Shown: positions 1 to 8,621 of the stretch, piece by piece
Numbering within the stretch: position 1 is the stretch's first letter
Layout: every line of letters starts with the position of its first letter
NCBI GenBank assembly: GCA_947384955.1
Contig: CANDJC010000002.1
Location: forward strand, 1-64,000
DNA: 64,000 nt
Reading direction: 5' to 3'
Origin: an uncultured Eubacterium sp.
GTDB lineage: Bacteria > Bacillota > Clostridia > Lachnospirales > Lachnospiraceae
Notes under the pieces: generated by a model
What the model saw: the letters and a program-made list of their open reading frames with translations, nothing else
Database searches by the model: none
What the model was told of the DNA's origin: nothing
Translations under genes and position numbers: made by a program

Positions 1-56
1 TGGCAGTTTTCAGTTGGCAGTTTTCAGTTGGCAGTTTTCAGTTGGCAGTTTTCAGT
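1..56. repeat. 14-bp tandem repeat, four copies
   Basis: Four exact head-to-tail copies of TGGCAGTTTTCAGT open the window, and the array may continue to the left. There is no spacer, so it is a simple tandem array and not a CRISPR. No gene covers it. Confidence 0.9.
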
Positions 57-121
57 CTTTCTGCTATATAGAAATTCAGCAGAGAGTCTGCGCTTTTTTC
101 ATGTAAAGCCTGAGAAAACCA

Positions 122-361
122 GCCGGGTGACGGGAAGATGCACCGTCTTCCTGGGACATTGGAGGAATGTTTAGAATCCCTTAGCATTCTGCCCGATAAC
201 CAGGCGGCGAAGCCGCAGCGGCACCGGTAGCTGCTGGCATTCAGCCAGGGCGAATAGGTGCCGCGTCCCGTCCGGTGCCACAGCGCAGAAGCAGAATGCT
301 TAGGGATTCTTAACATTCCGGAGCCGTCCCAGGAAGACGGTGCATCTTCCCGTCACCCGGC
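122..361. repeat. 240-bp long-palindrome repeat, copy 1
   Basis: The outer arms 122-157 and 326-361 are perfect 36-bp inverted complements. An inner pair, 164-192 with 291-319, forms a 29-bp stem with two mismatches. The core (about 193-290) is GC-rich and holds smaller pairings such as GCGGCACC with GGTGCCGC. A second copy at 4043-4282 keeps the core almost unchanged but changes both partners of several stem pairs. That pattern fits a structured RNA or a palindromic mobile repeat selected for folding. No protein is expected; an open frame on the minus strand here (38-316) is an artefact of the repeat. Confidence 0.9.
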
Positions 362-528
362 GTCCGCGGAGCCAAATCCCCCCTCTTGCCCAAACTGTTA
401 CGATTCATGTCCGCATACCATACCGTTCTGCGATTAATGATTGAATCTCCCTCCATTTCATGCTAAAATAGAACACATGGCTCATTCCATAAAAAAACAA
501 AATAGAAATTATTTAGGAGGTTTCACAA

Positions 529-2559
529 ATGGCATGGTACGACGAGGCAGTATTTTACCACATTTATCCCCTGGGACTTACAGGAGCTCCGGCACAGAAT
601 TCTTACACAGCTGTGGAGCACCGGTTAAATACTCTGATTCCATGGATTACGCATATCAGGGAAACAGGTTTTAACGCAGTTTATATCGGTCCTTTGTTTG
701 AATCGGTAGGGCATGGATATGAAACGACGGATTATAAGAAGTTAGACAGCCGGCTCGGCACAAATGAAGACCTGACGAATTTTGTAGCAAAATGCCACGA
801 ACAGGGAATCCGCGTGATTTTAGACGGTGTATTTAACCATACCGGGCGGGATTTCTTTGCTTTCCAGGATGTTAAGAAAAACAGGGAAAATTCCCCTTAT
901 AAAGACTGGTACTGCAATGTTAATTTCTGGGGGAACAACGAATATAACGACGGTTTTACTTATGAAAACTGGGGCGGTTATAATCTGCTGGTCAAATTAA
1001 ACCAGCACAATCCTGCGGTCAGGGATTATATCTGCGATGTTATCCGTTTCTGGGTCAGTGAGTTTGATATTGACGGTATCCGTTTAGACGCTGCCGATGT
1101 GCTGGATTTTGAATATATGAAAGCGCTGCGCCATGTCGCGAATGAAGTGAAACCGGATTTCTGGCTGATGGGCGAAGTCATTCACGGGGATTATACCCGC
1201 TGGGTCAATGAGGGCACCCTGCATTCAGTGACAAATTATAATCTGCATAAAGCGCTTTACTCCGGACACAATGACCACAATTATTTTGAAATTGCCCATA
1301 CGGTCAAGCGTCTGTACGAAATGGGAGGAAGCCGCCCGGATGGCCTGAAGTTATATAATTTTGTGGACAACCATGATGTAGAACGTATTTATACAAAGCT
1401 GAATAACAAAGCCCATTTTACGCCGGTGCACATTCTGCTCTACACGCTTCCAGGCATTCCGTCTGTTTATTACGGTTCCGAATTCGGAATTGAAGGAAAG
1501 AAGGAACGTTTTTCAGATGCTTCCCTGCGCCCTGCACTTTCTCTGGAAGATTTTGCCGATGCAGTAAATACCAATCCGTGTACGCGTCTGATTGCCGCAC
1601 TCGGACATATCCGCCAGAATACGCCGGAGCTTTCCTATGGCAGCTATCATGAACTGCTGCTGACTAACCGCCAGTATGCATTTTCCAGAACCAGCGGCGG
1701 AAGGTCTGCGATTATTGCGGTGAATAATGATGACAGTGATTATACAATGACGCTGCGGGCTGACGGCGCTGCTGAATATATCGGGGCGCTGTCCGGGGAA
1801 AAGGTTTCCGTAAACGGCGGAAATATTGTCGTAAATGTAAAAGCAGCCAGCGGTGATATCTGGCTGCCGGTAACCGCTGATTCACAAAAAGCCGTATCGC
1901 CTATCACTGCCAAAGCCGACCCGGTTCCAAAAACTGCACCGGCCGCTGCGCCAGCTTCTGAAAACAAAGCAGCTGTTCCGTCAGACAGCACTGCCAGCCA
2001 GACTGCGGAAAATGCCGGACATGCACAGGCTGCTCCTTCAGGCGGCAGTGTAAAGGATACTCCTGCTTCAGAAAGCAGTACGCAGAATACATGTCCAGAC
2101 GGCAGTGTACAGAATACTCCTGCTTCAGAAAGCAGTACGCAGAATACATGTCCAGACAGCGGTACACAGGATGCTGCTGCTTTAAACAGCAAAACACAGA
2201 CTGCTGCTTTGAATAGCGGTACACAGGATGCTGCTCTAAACAATGAGGCTCAGGCTGCTCAGACAGGTAATCCGGCAGATGCAAAGGCTCAGAACGCATC
2301 CGGTGCTGCAGACAGCGCTGCCCAAAAGATAAACGGCACTGCCAGCCCGCAGACAGACCGCACAGCGGGAGCAGAAATCGGCAAGGCCGTAGACCAGGCT
2401 GTTGCGAAGGCTTTTGAAGACGGGAAAATTGCCGGACTCCAGGAAGCAATTCTTGCCATTATGGAGAAAAACGGCCCGGTTACCGACCAGATGCGCCGGG
2501 ATGTGGAAGCAAATGTATATCATGATTCTTTGATTAACTGGGTGAAAAGTTTCCGTTAA
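529..2559 (+). CDS. GH13 alpha-amylase-family glucan hydrolase (neopullulanase/cyclomaltodextrinase-like)
   Basis: Hydrolyses alpha-glucosidic bonds of maltodextrin-type substrates. It has no signal peptide, so it should act in the cytoplasm. The TIM-barrel signatures are all visible: region I DGVFNH (residues 99-104), region II GIRLDAA with nucleophile D187, region III GEV with acid/base E216, and region IV FVDNHD with D283. The catalytic and beta-sandwich parts end near residue 450. Residues 460-615 are a low-complexity Ala/Ser/Thr/Gln/Asn tail with repeated units, followed by a conserved-looking helical C-terminus (about 615-676). The start is chosen by TTAGGAGG seven bases upstream. The tail is unusual for the family. 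Exact substrate specificity cannot be read from the sequence. Confidence 0.9.
   Translation: MAWYDEAVFYHIYPLGLTGAPAQNSYTAVEHRLNTLIPWITHIRETGFNAVYIGPLFESVGHGYETTDYKKLDSRLGTNEDLTNFVAKCHEQGIRVILDGVFNHTGRDFFAFQDVKKNRENSPYKDWYCNVNFWGNNEYNDGFTYENWGGYNLLVKLNQHNPAVRDYICDVIRFWVSEFDIDGIRLDAADVLDFEYMKALRHVANEVKPDFWLMGEVIHGDYTRWVNEGTLHSVTNYNLHKALYSGHNDHNYFEIAHTVKRLYEMGGSRPDGLKLYNFVDNHDVERIYTKLNNKAHFTPVHILLYTLPGIPSVYYGSEFGIEGKKERFSDASLRPALSLEDFADAVNTNPCTRLIAALGHIRQNTPELSYGSYHELLLTNRQYAFSRTSGGRSAIIAVNNDDSDYTMTLRADGAAEYIGALSGEKVSVNGGNIVVNVKAASGDIWLPVTADSQKAVSPITAKADPVPKTAPAAAPASENKAAVPSDSTASQTAENAGHAQAAPSGGSVKDTPASESSTQNTCPDGSVQNTPASESSTQNTCPDSGTQDAAALNSKTQTAALNSGTQDAALNNEAQAAQTGNPADAKAQNASGAADSAAQKINGTASPQTDRTAGAEIGKAVDQAVAKAFEDGKIAGLQEAILAIMEKNGPVTDQMRRDVEANVYHDSLINWVKSFR
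2044..2157 (+). repeat. 57-bp tandem duplication inside the amylase gene
   Basis: Two 57-bp units (2044-2100 and 2101-2157) differ at two positions and are followed by more degenerate versions to about 2240. They encode the Ser/Thr/Gln repeats of the low-complexity linker. The period is a multiple of three, so copy-number change would keep the frame. Confidence 0.85.
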
Positions 2560-2656
2560 CCGCACTTACGCCCTGCTTTACCGGTCAGTCATTTCTGCAT
2601 CCGGCGGGTAAAGCAAGGCCACAAAAATTATAATGAAGAAAGAGGGGGACAGGCAG

Positions 2657-3796
2657 ATGATTTACAAACAATTTCAGGATTTGAAACTGTCCGCTTTAGG
2701 ACTTGGCGCCATGCGTCTGCCAGGGAGCGGAAAAGATAACGAAGAAATCAATGAAGAAAAAACAGCCGAAATGGTTTCATATGCCATGGCCCACGGTATC
2801 AATTACTACGATACCGCCTGGGGCTATCACAACGGCAATTCCGAAACCGTGCTCGGACGTGTTCTCAGTAAATATCCGCGGGACAGCTTTTACCTGGCTG
2901 ACAAGTTTCCGGGATATGATTTGTCTAACATGGATAAAGTGGAGACTATATTCGAAAAGCAGCTCGAAAAATGCGGCGTGGATTATTTTGATTTTTACCT
3001 GTTCCACAATGTATGCGAGATGAACATTGATGCCTACCTGAATCCGAAATACGGCATCTTTGACTATTTAAAAAAGCAGAAAGAAAACGGCCGCATCCGG
3101 CATCTTGGTTTTTCCGCTCATGGAAACTACGACATTATGAAACGTTTTCTGGACGCTTACGGCAGCCATATGGAATTCGGACAGATACAGCTTAACTGGA
3201 TTGACTGGACATTCCAGAGCGCAAAAGAAAAGGTACAGCTTTTAAATGAATACCAGATTCCGGTCTGGGTTATGGAGCCTCTGCGCGGCGGACGGCTGGC
3301 CTCGCTTTCTAATGAAGCCGAAACAGCATTAAAAACCATGCGTCCTGACGAGGAAATTCCGGCATGGGCCTTCCGTTTCCTCCAGGGCATTGACGGCGTA
3401 ACAATGATTCTGTCCGGCATGTCAGCTCTGGAACAGGTACAGAAAAATATCCAGACCTTCGAAACAGAAAAGAAGCTGAACCAGAAGGAACTGGATACGC
3501 TTCTTGGCATTGCGGATGATATGATTAAAAATATCCTTCCTTGCACCGCATGCCGCTACTGTACAGCGCACTGCCCGAAAGGTCTGGATATCCCTTCGCT
3601 GCTGAAGCTGTACAACGAACACTGCTTTACGGGAGGCGGATTTATCGCACCAATGGCATTAATGGCTGTGCCGCAGGAGAAGCACCCTTCTGCATGCATC
3701 GGATGCAGAAGCTGTGAGGCAGTCTGTCCGCAGCAGATTAAAATCTCTGAGGCAATGGCAGATTTTAGTACGAAGCTGAAAGAATCCTCTTTCTAA
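2657..3796 (+). CDS. Aldo/keto reductase with C-terminal 2x[4Fe-4S] domain
   Basis: NAD(P)H-type aldo/keto reductase barrel fused to a ferredoxin-like tail, a common anaerobe architecture. Barrel residues are visible: Asp and Tyr in YYDTAWGYHNG, Lys in LADKFP and His in YLFHN. The last 80 residues carry two clusters, C-x2-C-x2-C-x3-CP and C-x2-C-x2-C-x3-CP, each able to bind a [4Fe-4S] centre. An in-frame ATG lies 24 bases upstream at 2633, but the AGGGGG site at about 2641-2646 is correctly spaced only for the ATG at 2657, giving 379 residues. It lies 97 bp after the amylase and may be co-transcribed. Substrate unknown. Confidence 0.9.
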   Translation: MIYKQFQDLKLSALGLGAMRLPGSGKDNEEINEEKTAEMVSYAMAHGINYYDTAWGYHNGNSETVLGRVLSKYPRDSFYLADKFPGYDLSNMDKVETIFEKQLEKCGVDYFDFYLFHNVCEMNIDAYLNPKYGIFDYLKKQKENGRIRHLGFSAHGNYDIMKRFLDAYGSHMEFGQIQLNWIDWTFQSAKEKVQLLNEYQIPVWVMEPLRGGRLASLSNEAETALKTMRPDEEIPAWAFRFLQGIDGVTMILSGMSALEQVQKNIQTFETEKKLNQKELDTLLGIADDMIKNILPCTACRYCTAHCPKGLDIPSLLKLYNEHCFTGGGFIAPMALMAVPQEKHPSACIGCRSCEAVCPQQIKISEAMADFSTKLKESSF

Positions 3797-3816
3797 AAAT
3801 ATCTGTAAACTGAAAA

Positions 3817-3857
3817 ACCCTGGCATGATACTTTCTTGTCATGCCGGGGTCATTTTT
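3817..3857. terminator. Bidirectional intrinsic terminator after the reductase
   Basis: The hairpin ACCCTGGCATGA / TCATGCCGGGGT is followed by ATTTTT on the plus strand and by a T-run on the minus strand. It closes the reductase transcript. Confidence 0.85.
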
Positions 3858-3990
3858 AGTCTTTGCTTTTTCTATGTGACAGTTTAGGGGATAGTGGCTG
3901 CCCGGATGGAGCACTAATGTCTTGTATATACTCGCTTCTATTTAATCTATATCTTATATCAAACAAAAACTTATAAACTGCTCTAAATAT

Positions 3991-4020
3991 AAAAAATGCA
4001 GCACAGCGTCTGCATTTTTT
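3991..4020. terminator. Intrinsic terminator-like hairpin
   Basis: AAAAAATGCAG (3991-4001) pairs perfectly with CTGCATTTTTT (4010-4020) around an 8-nt loop. A- and T-runs on both sides let it work in either direction. It abuts palindrome copy 2 and could end transcripts leaving the rib operon. Confidence 0.7.
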
Positions 4021-4042
4021 CCTTAAAAACTTTCGAAATCCA

Positions 4043-4282
4043 GCCGGGTGACGGGAAGATGCACTGGCTTCCTGCGACATCGGAGGAATGTTTAGAATCC
4101 CTTAGTATTCTGCCCAACAACCAGGCGGCGAAGCCGTAGCGGCACCGGTAGCTGCTGGCATTCAGCCAGGGCGAATAGGTGCCGCGTCCCGTCCGCAGCC
4201 ACAGTGCAGAAGCAGAATACTTAGGGATTCTTAACATTCCGGAGCCAGAGCAGGAAGCCAGTGCATCTTCCCGTCACCCGGC
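4043..4282. repeat. 240-bp long-palindrome repeat, copy 2
   Basis: Outer arms 4043-4075 and 4250-4282 are perfect 33-bp complements. The inner stem is 4085-4113 with 4212-4240. Against copy 1, the outer stem changes CCGTCTTC to CTGGCTTC on the left and makes the matching change on the right. The inner stem changes AGCAT/ATGCT to AGTAT/ATACT. The interior is nearly identical to copy 1. It lies between the convergent reductase and rib transcripts. Confidence 0.9.
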
Positions 4283-4420
4283 GTCCGAGCAGCCACTATA
4301 TCCCCCTTATCTTCACTCCCTTAAATTTTATCCAACTTCCCAAATCTCTTCCATTTCAGCTTCAATTTATCTCTGCCCTGTTTCTTTAATATTCCCTTTC
4401 CCTCTGCCCGCAATTCCGTC

Positions 4421-4891
4421 TCAGTTACTTTCTATCTCGCGAATCAGATTCACCATCTCAATTGCACCAACTCCGCAGTCATACCCCTTATTTCCTGCCT
4501 TTGTACCTGCCCTTTCAATCGCCTGCTCAATATTTTCTGTTGTAAGAATCCCAAACATAACCGGAACCCCGGTTTCTAAAGATACCGCAGCAATCCCTTT
4601 TGACACTTCATTGCACACATAATCGTAATGGCTGGTAGCCCCGCGGATAACTGCGCCAAGGCAGATAACCGCATCGTACTTCCCGCTCTTTGCCATTTTA
4701 GACGCAATCAGCGGAATTTCAAATGCCCCCGGCACCCAGGCAACATCAATGTCCTCATCGCGCACATCATGCCGCACCAGAGCGTCCTGTGCGCCGCTTA
4801 ACAGCTTTGATGTAATAAATTCATTAAAACGGGCTGCCACAATACCGATTTTAATCTCTTTTGATACAAGTTTTCCTTCCAGTGTTTTCAT
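4421..4891 (-). CDS. ribH: 6,7-dimethyl-8-ribityllumazine synthase
   Basis: Condenses 5-amino-6-ribitylamino-uracil with 3,4-dihydroxy-2-butanone 4-phosphate to lumazine, the penultimate riboflavin step, in the cytoplasm. At 156 residues it has the family's usual length. It contains RFNEFIT near the N-terminus, the substrate-loop GAFEIP and the [14 protein letters not shown] segment with the catalytic His. Last gene of the leftward ribD-ribE-ribBA-ribH operon, 79 bp after ribBA. Confidence 0.97.
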   Translation of the reverse strand: MKTLEGKLVSKEIKIGIVAARFNEFITSKLLSGAQDALVRHDVRDEDIDVAWVPGAFEIPLIASKMAKSGKYDAVICLGAVIRGATSHYDYVCNEVSKGIAAVSLETGVPVMFGILTTENIEQAIERAGTKAGNKGYDCGVGAIEMVNLIREIESN

Positions 4892-4970
4892 AATTCCTTC
4901 CTCGCCTTTCCTTCTTAAAATTCAGTCAGTCTTTCTCACCATTTTCCATACGCGGACACTTTCTGAACGG

Positions 4971-6170
4971 TTAAAATGTCAGAATATGCCCCATGCGTTC
5001 CTTTTTGGTCTTTAAATAAAACAGGTCATGTGCCGTCGCATCCATCTGAATCGGTACGCGCTGCGTAATCTCCATCCCGAATTCCGACAGCTGGTATACT
5101 TTATCCGGATTATTGGTCAGAAGACGCATGCTTTTGATTCCCAAATCCCGCAAAATCTGTGCCCCGATATAATATTCCCGCTGGTCGGCAGCAAATCCAA
5201 GCGCCAGGTTTGCTTCTAATGTATCCATGCCCTGTTCCTGGAGCTCGTAAGCGCGCAGTTTATTGATAAGGCCAATCCCGCGGCCTTCCTGGCGCATATA
5301 AAGCAGCACGCCGCGGCCTTCTTTTTCAATCTGTGTCATCGCAGCCGCAAACTGCTGTCCGCAGTCACAGCGCAGGGAGCCGAATGTATCTCCGGTCAGG
5401 CATTCGGAATGTACACGGCACAGCACATCTTTTCCATCTCCGATTTCGCCTTTTACAAGCGCCACATGATGTTCCCCGTTCAGCTTATTAATGTATCCGT
5501 AAGCCATAAAGTCTCCGTACTTAGTAGGCATTTTCGTAACCGTTACGCGCTCCGCCAGCTTGTCATGACATCTGCGGTAGTCCTGAAGCGCCTGAATGGT
5601 AATAAATTTGATATTCCATTTTTTTGCCAGCTCCGCCAGCTCCGGCGTACGCATCATCGTTCCGTCTTCCCGCATAATCTCGCAGCAAAGGCCGCACTCT
5701 TTTAAACCTGCCAGACGGCACAAATCCACGGTAGCTTCCGTATGCCCGCTGCGCTCTAAAACGCCGTTTTTCTTTGCCAGCAGCGGAAACATATGCCCGG
5801 GTCTTCGAAAATCCTCCGGCTTTGCATCATCCGCCACGCAGCCGAGCGCAGTCACGGAACGTTCGGCTGCCGAGATTCCGGTCGATGTGGATACATGGTC
5901 AATCGATACGGTAAACGCTGTCTCATGATTGTCTGTATTCTGCTGTACCATCTGCGGAAATTTCAGCTTCTGAATATATTCCTCAGACATCGGCATGCAG
6001 ATTAATCCTTTGCCGTGGACTGCCATAAAATTAATATTTTCCGTTGTCGCAAATTCTGCCGCACAGATAAAATCTCCCTCGTTTTCCCGCTCCGGGTCAT
6101 CTGTCGCCAGAATAAGCTTTCCGTTTCTTAAATCCTCCAGCGCTTCTTCTACTGTGTCAAACTGAATCAT
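4971..6170 (-). CDS. ribBA: Bifunctional DHBP synthase / GTP cyclohydrolase II
   Basis: The N-terminal half (about 1-200) is 3,4-dihydroxy-2-butanone-4-phosphate synthase, with the acidic [10 protein letters not shown] motif at about 24-33. The C-terminal half (about 205-399) is GTP cyclohydrolase II with zinc cysteines in HSECLTGD and SLRCDCGQQ. It supplies both precursors joined by RibH. Length 399 is normal. It lies 157 bp downstream of ribE; that spacer is AT-rich and I see no gene in it. Confidence 0.97.
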   Translation of the reverse strand: MIQFDTVEEALEDLRNGKLILATDDPERENEGDFICAAEFATTENINFMAVHGKGLICMPMSEEYIQKLKFPQMVQQNTDNHETAFTVSIDHVSTSTGISAAERSVTALGCVADDAKPEDFRRPGHMFPLLAKKNGVLERSGHTEATVDLCRLAGLKECGLCCEIMREDGTMMRTPELAELAKKWNIKFITIQALQDYRRCHDKLAERVTVTKMPTKYGDFMAYGYINKLNGEHHVALVKGEIGDGKDVLCRVHSECLTGDTFGSLRCDCGQQFAAAMTQIEKEGRGVLLYMRQEGRGIGLINKLRAYELQEQGMDTLEANLALGFAADQREYYIGAQILRDLGIKSMRLLTNNPDKVYQLSEFGMEITQRVPIQMDATAHDLFYLKTKKERMGHILTF

Positions 6171-6327
6171 AAAACTGACCTCCTAAATCTGTAAAATCTG
6201 TTAATATTCTTTAAATTTCATTTATCAAGTTTGCAGCTTTTCGAATTCTAATAAATTCCTTTTTCATTTAAAATCTTTCAACGTTCCATTAAAGCCTGTC
6301 AAGGTTAACAGAATCTGTCAAATTTCA

Positions 6328-6975
6328 TTAAAATCCATATCTGCTTAAAAACTCTTCTGTTATCCGGCTCTCCGGTGCAGCCAGAGAGGCTGGCTGCATC
6401 AGTTTTTCCACATATTTGCCGATAATATCCGTTTCCAGATTCACGATATCTCCAGAGCCCTTCTCTTTCAGTATCGTCTGCTCTGCCGTATGCGGAATCA
6501 CAGAAACTGAAAAAGAATTCTCCGATACAGCAGCGACCGTCAGACTGATGCCGTCTACCGTAACAGAGCCTTTTTCGACCACGTAGCGCAGAATCTGCGG
6601 CCCGGCTTTGATTGTATACCAGACTGCGGTATCATCGCGTTTTGTACTGAGAATGGTTCCGACACCATCCACATGCCCCGCAACAATATGTCCGCCAAAA
6701 CGCCCGTCTGCCTGCATTGCCCGTTCCAGATTCACGCGGCTGCCGTTTTTCAGATTTGCCAGGGAAGAACGGTTTAAAGTCTCGTGCATCACATCTGCCA
6801 GAAACTTTCCGCCCGGCAGTGCTGTTACCGTCAGACAGATGCCGTTGACCGCTATGCTGTCGCCGATTTTAGTATTCTCCAGAACCTTCGCAGCCCTTAT
6901 CGCAAGCACTGCCGAATGCTGCCCGTGCTGCACGCGCTCCACGGTTCCGATTTCTTCCACAATCCCTGTAAACAT
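6328..6975 (-). CDS. ribE: Riboflavin synthase alpha chain
   Basis: Dismutates two lumazines to riboflavin. Two lumazine-binding repeats are evident, the first starting MFTGIVEEIGTV and the second around HIVAGHVDGVGT. 215 residues, normal length. Its ATG overlaps the ribD stop codon by one base (TGATG), suggesting translational coupling. Also called ribC in some species. Confidence 0.96.
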   Translation of the reverse strand: MFTGIVEEIGTVERVQHGQHSAVLAIRAAKVLENTKIGDSIAVNGICLTVTALPGGKFLADVMHETLNRSSLANLKNGSRVNLERAMQADGRFGGHIVAGHVDGVGTILSTKRDDTAVWYTIKAGPQILRYVVEKGSVTVDGISLTVAAVSENSFSVSVIPHTAEQTILKEKGSGDIVNLETDIIGKYVEKLMQPASLAAPESRITEEFLSRYGF

Positions 6976-8246
6976 CAGCTGTTACCCCCGTTTTCTTTCT
7001 GTGCCGTTATGCCTTCTTCAGACAGCCTTTCTTTCAAAATACTCTCTGCTGCTAAATCTTCTGTCGCAGAACCTTTGGCAGATATTTCTTTTGCCAGGCA
7101 TCCTTCGGCGCAGTCAGCTTCTGCCGCAGTTGTTTTAGCACACATCTCTCCGGCTTCAGTTCCGGTCACAGTTCCTTCGATTAGAAAATCTTCACCCAGC
7201 TTTATAATCGTGCTGTCTTTTAAGATAAACGCATCTGCCGGAGAAGTTACGCCCGTCCCTTCTACCGGGGTTTTGGCTGTGCTTCCTCCAAACAGCTTCG
7301 GTGCCGCATAAGCCTGTACTTTCTGCACAATTCCGCTTTCTAACGCCGCCCAGTTCAGAGTACCGCCGCCTTCTAATAAAATACTGTCCACCTGTTCTGC
7401 TCCGAGCATTGTCATAAGCTGCTGCAAATCCACATGGCCATTTTTTTTATCCGTATGCAGGACACGGCATCCGGCCTGTTCGAGTGCCTCCTTTTTTTCA
7501 CTGTCCGGCGAACACGACGCAATAACTGTCGTAACTTCATCTGCCGTAGTCACAATCTGCGAAGTCAGCGGAATGCGCAGATTCGTATCGCATATAATAC
7601 GTACCGGATTTTTACAGCCCGGAATCCGGCATGTCAGCAGCGGATTATCCGCCAGCACCGTACCGATTCCAGCCATAATCGCTGTATAGCGGTGCCGCTG
7701 CTGCTGCACATGGTTTCTGGCGGCTTCCCCGGTAATCCACTTTGAAAGTCCGGTATATGCGGCAATTTTTCCATCCAGCGTCATTGCATATTTCATAACG
7801 ACGAACGGCTTTTTATTTTGAATATAGTAGAAAAATACTTCATTTAAACGGTCACATTCTTCCTGCAGTACATGTTCTGTAACCTGTACCCCGTGTCCCC
7901 GCAGTATCTGCACTCCTTTTCCGCTGACAAGAGGATTCGGGTCCGCCGAACCGATTACGACGCGGCTGATACCGGCCTCTAAAACGGCATCCACACAGGG
8001 CGGCTGCTTCCCGTAATGACAGCAGGGCTCGAGGGTTACATACATCACAGCGCCCTTTGGCGATTCCATACAGGAAGCCAGCGCATTGCGCTCCGCATGG
8101 GGCTGTCCGTATTTCTCATGCCATCCGGTCCCAATCACCCGGCCGTCTTTTACGATAACCGCTCCAACCATGGGATTTGGCGATGTCCATCCGCTTCCTT
8201 TTTTTGCATATTCCAGCGCCATGCGCATATAGTCCCTGTCATCCAT
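6975..8246 (-). CDS. ribD: Riboflavin deaminase/reductase RibD with long C-terminal extension
   Basis: Bifunctional pyrimidine deaminase plus 5-amino-6-(5-phosphoribosylamino)uracil reductase, the second and third riboflavin steps. The deaminase zinc site is seen as HAERNAL and PCCHYGKQPPC; the NADPH-dependent reductase fills about 145-360. The last 60 or so residues are an Ala/Glu/Lys-rich tail absent from typical RibD (about 360-370 residues). The ATG at 8246 is chosen because GGGAGG lies just upstream; an in-frame TTG at 8261 would overlap that site. First gene of the operon, directly below the FMN riboswitch. Confidence 0.95.
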   Translation of the reverse strand: MDDRDYMRMALEYAKKGSGWTSPNPMVGAVIVKDGRVIGTGWHEKYGQPHAERNALASCMESPKGAVMYVTLEPCCHYGKQPPCVDAVLEAGISRVVIGSADPNPLVSGKGVQILRGHGVQVTEHVLQEECDRLNEVFFYYIQNKKPFVVMKYAMTLDGKIAAYTGLSKWITGEAARNHVQQQRHRYTAIMAGIGTVLADNPLLTCRIPGCKNPVRIICDTNLRIPLTSQIVTTADEVTTVIASCSPDSEKKEALEQAGCRVLHTDKKNGHVDLQQLMTMLGAEQVDSILLEGGGTLNWAALESGIVQKVQAYAAPKLFGGSTAKTPVEGTGVTSPADAFILKDSTIIKLGEDFLIEGTVTGTEAGEMCAKTTAAEADCAEGCLAKEISAKGSATEDLAAESILKERLSEEGITAQKENGGNS

Positions 8247-8322
8247 ACAAACACCTCCCAAAATTCAGACAGCCCTGAACAGGAATATTCAGGGCCGGAA
8301 AATACAAATGCCGGAAACAATT

Positions 8323-8353
8323 AAAAAACTCTGGAATGTCACACAGTCCAGAG
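8323..8353 (-). terminator. Riboswitch expression-platform terminator
   Basis: On the minus strand CTCTGGACTG and its complement CATTCCAGAG form a hairpin followed by TTTTTT, between the FMN aptamer and ribD. This is the standard layout for FMN-triggered attenuation. Confidence 0.85.
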
Positions 8354-8414
8354 CTATCGCTTTCCAGATAAGAAACCATGCAGGTTTGTTTCTGCATGAT
8401 GCTTATTGTCCACA

Positions 8415-8522
8415 ATCTTCTTTCATCCAGACTATACGGTCGGCTTCGGAATTGCACCGAATCATGCCTTGCGGCTCGTGGGCTTTACCACCGGTAGGGA
8501 ATCACACCCTGCCCTGAAGATT
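8415..8522 (-). promoter_or_regulatory. FMN riboswitch (RFN element)
   Basis: Read on the minus strand this holds the RFN hallmarks in order: TTCAGGGCAGGGTG, ATTCCCTACCGG, AAGCCCACGAGC, CGGTGCAATTCCGAAGCC, and GTCTGGATGAAAGAAGA. FMN binding should favour the terminator at 8323-8353 and shut off ribD-ribE-ribBA-ribH. Confidence 0.96.
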
Positions 8523-8541
8523 TTATTCAGTTCTGGTATTG

Positions 8542-8570
8542 ATTATAAACCATTAGAAACAGTTATGCAA
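8542..8570 (-). promoter_or_regulatory. Promoter of the rib operon
   Basis: On the minus strand TTGCAT (8570-8565) and TATAAT (8547-8542) are separated by 17 bp, immediately upstream of the riboswitch. It fixes the host side of the left element boundary. Confidence 0.85.
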
Positions 8571-8603
8571 GGGGATTTTTACTGAATTTTCTGGATTTAC
8601 GTT

Positions 8604-8619
8604 TTATAACCCGTTATAA
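8604..8619. other. Candidate left attachment region (palindrome TTATAAC-CC-GTTATAA)
   Basis: A perfect 16-bp dyad lies between the rib promoter and the integrase stop codon. The element boundary must fall in or close to this gap (8571-8621) or within the integrase 3' end. The palindrome is seen directly; its role as an integrase core site is inference, since the matching right junction was not identified. Confidence 0.35.
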
Positions 8620-8621
8620 TC

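Noticed and set aside
1..56. Possible CRISPR array at the window start
   Set aside because: The 14-bp units are contiguous with no spacers.
38..316. Open frame in palindrome copy 1 and a related one at 3983-4237
   Set aside because: The two frames are similar only because they overlap the same inverted-repeat element; there is no ribosome site and no protein-like conservation pattern.
1740..2449. Long antisense frames opposite the amylase tail
   Set aside because: They arise from the GC-rich repetitive linker codons of the sense gene; none has a start signal.
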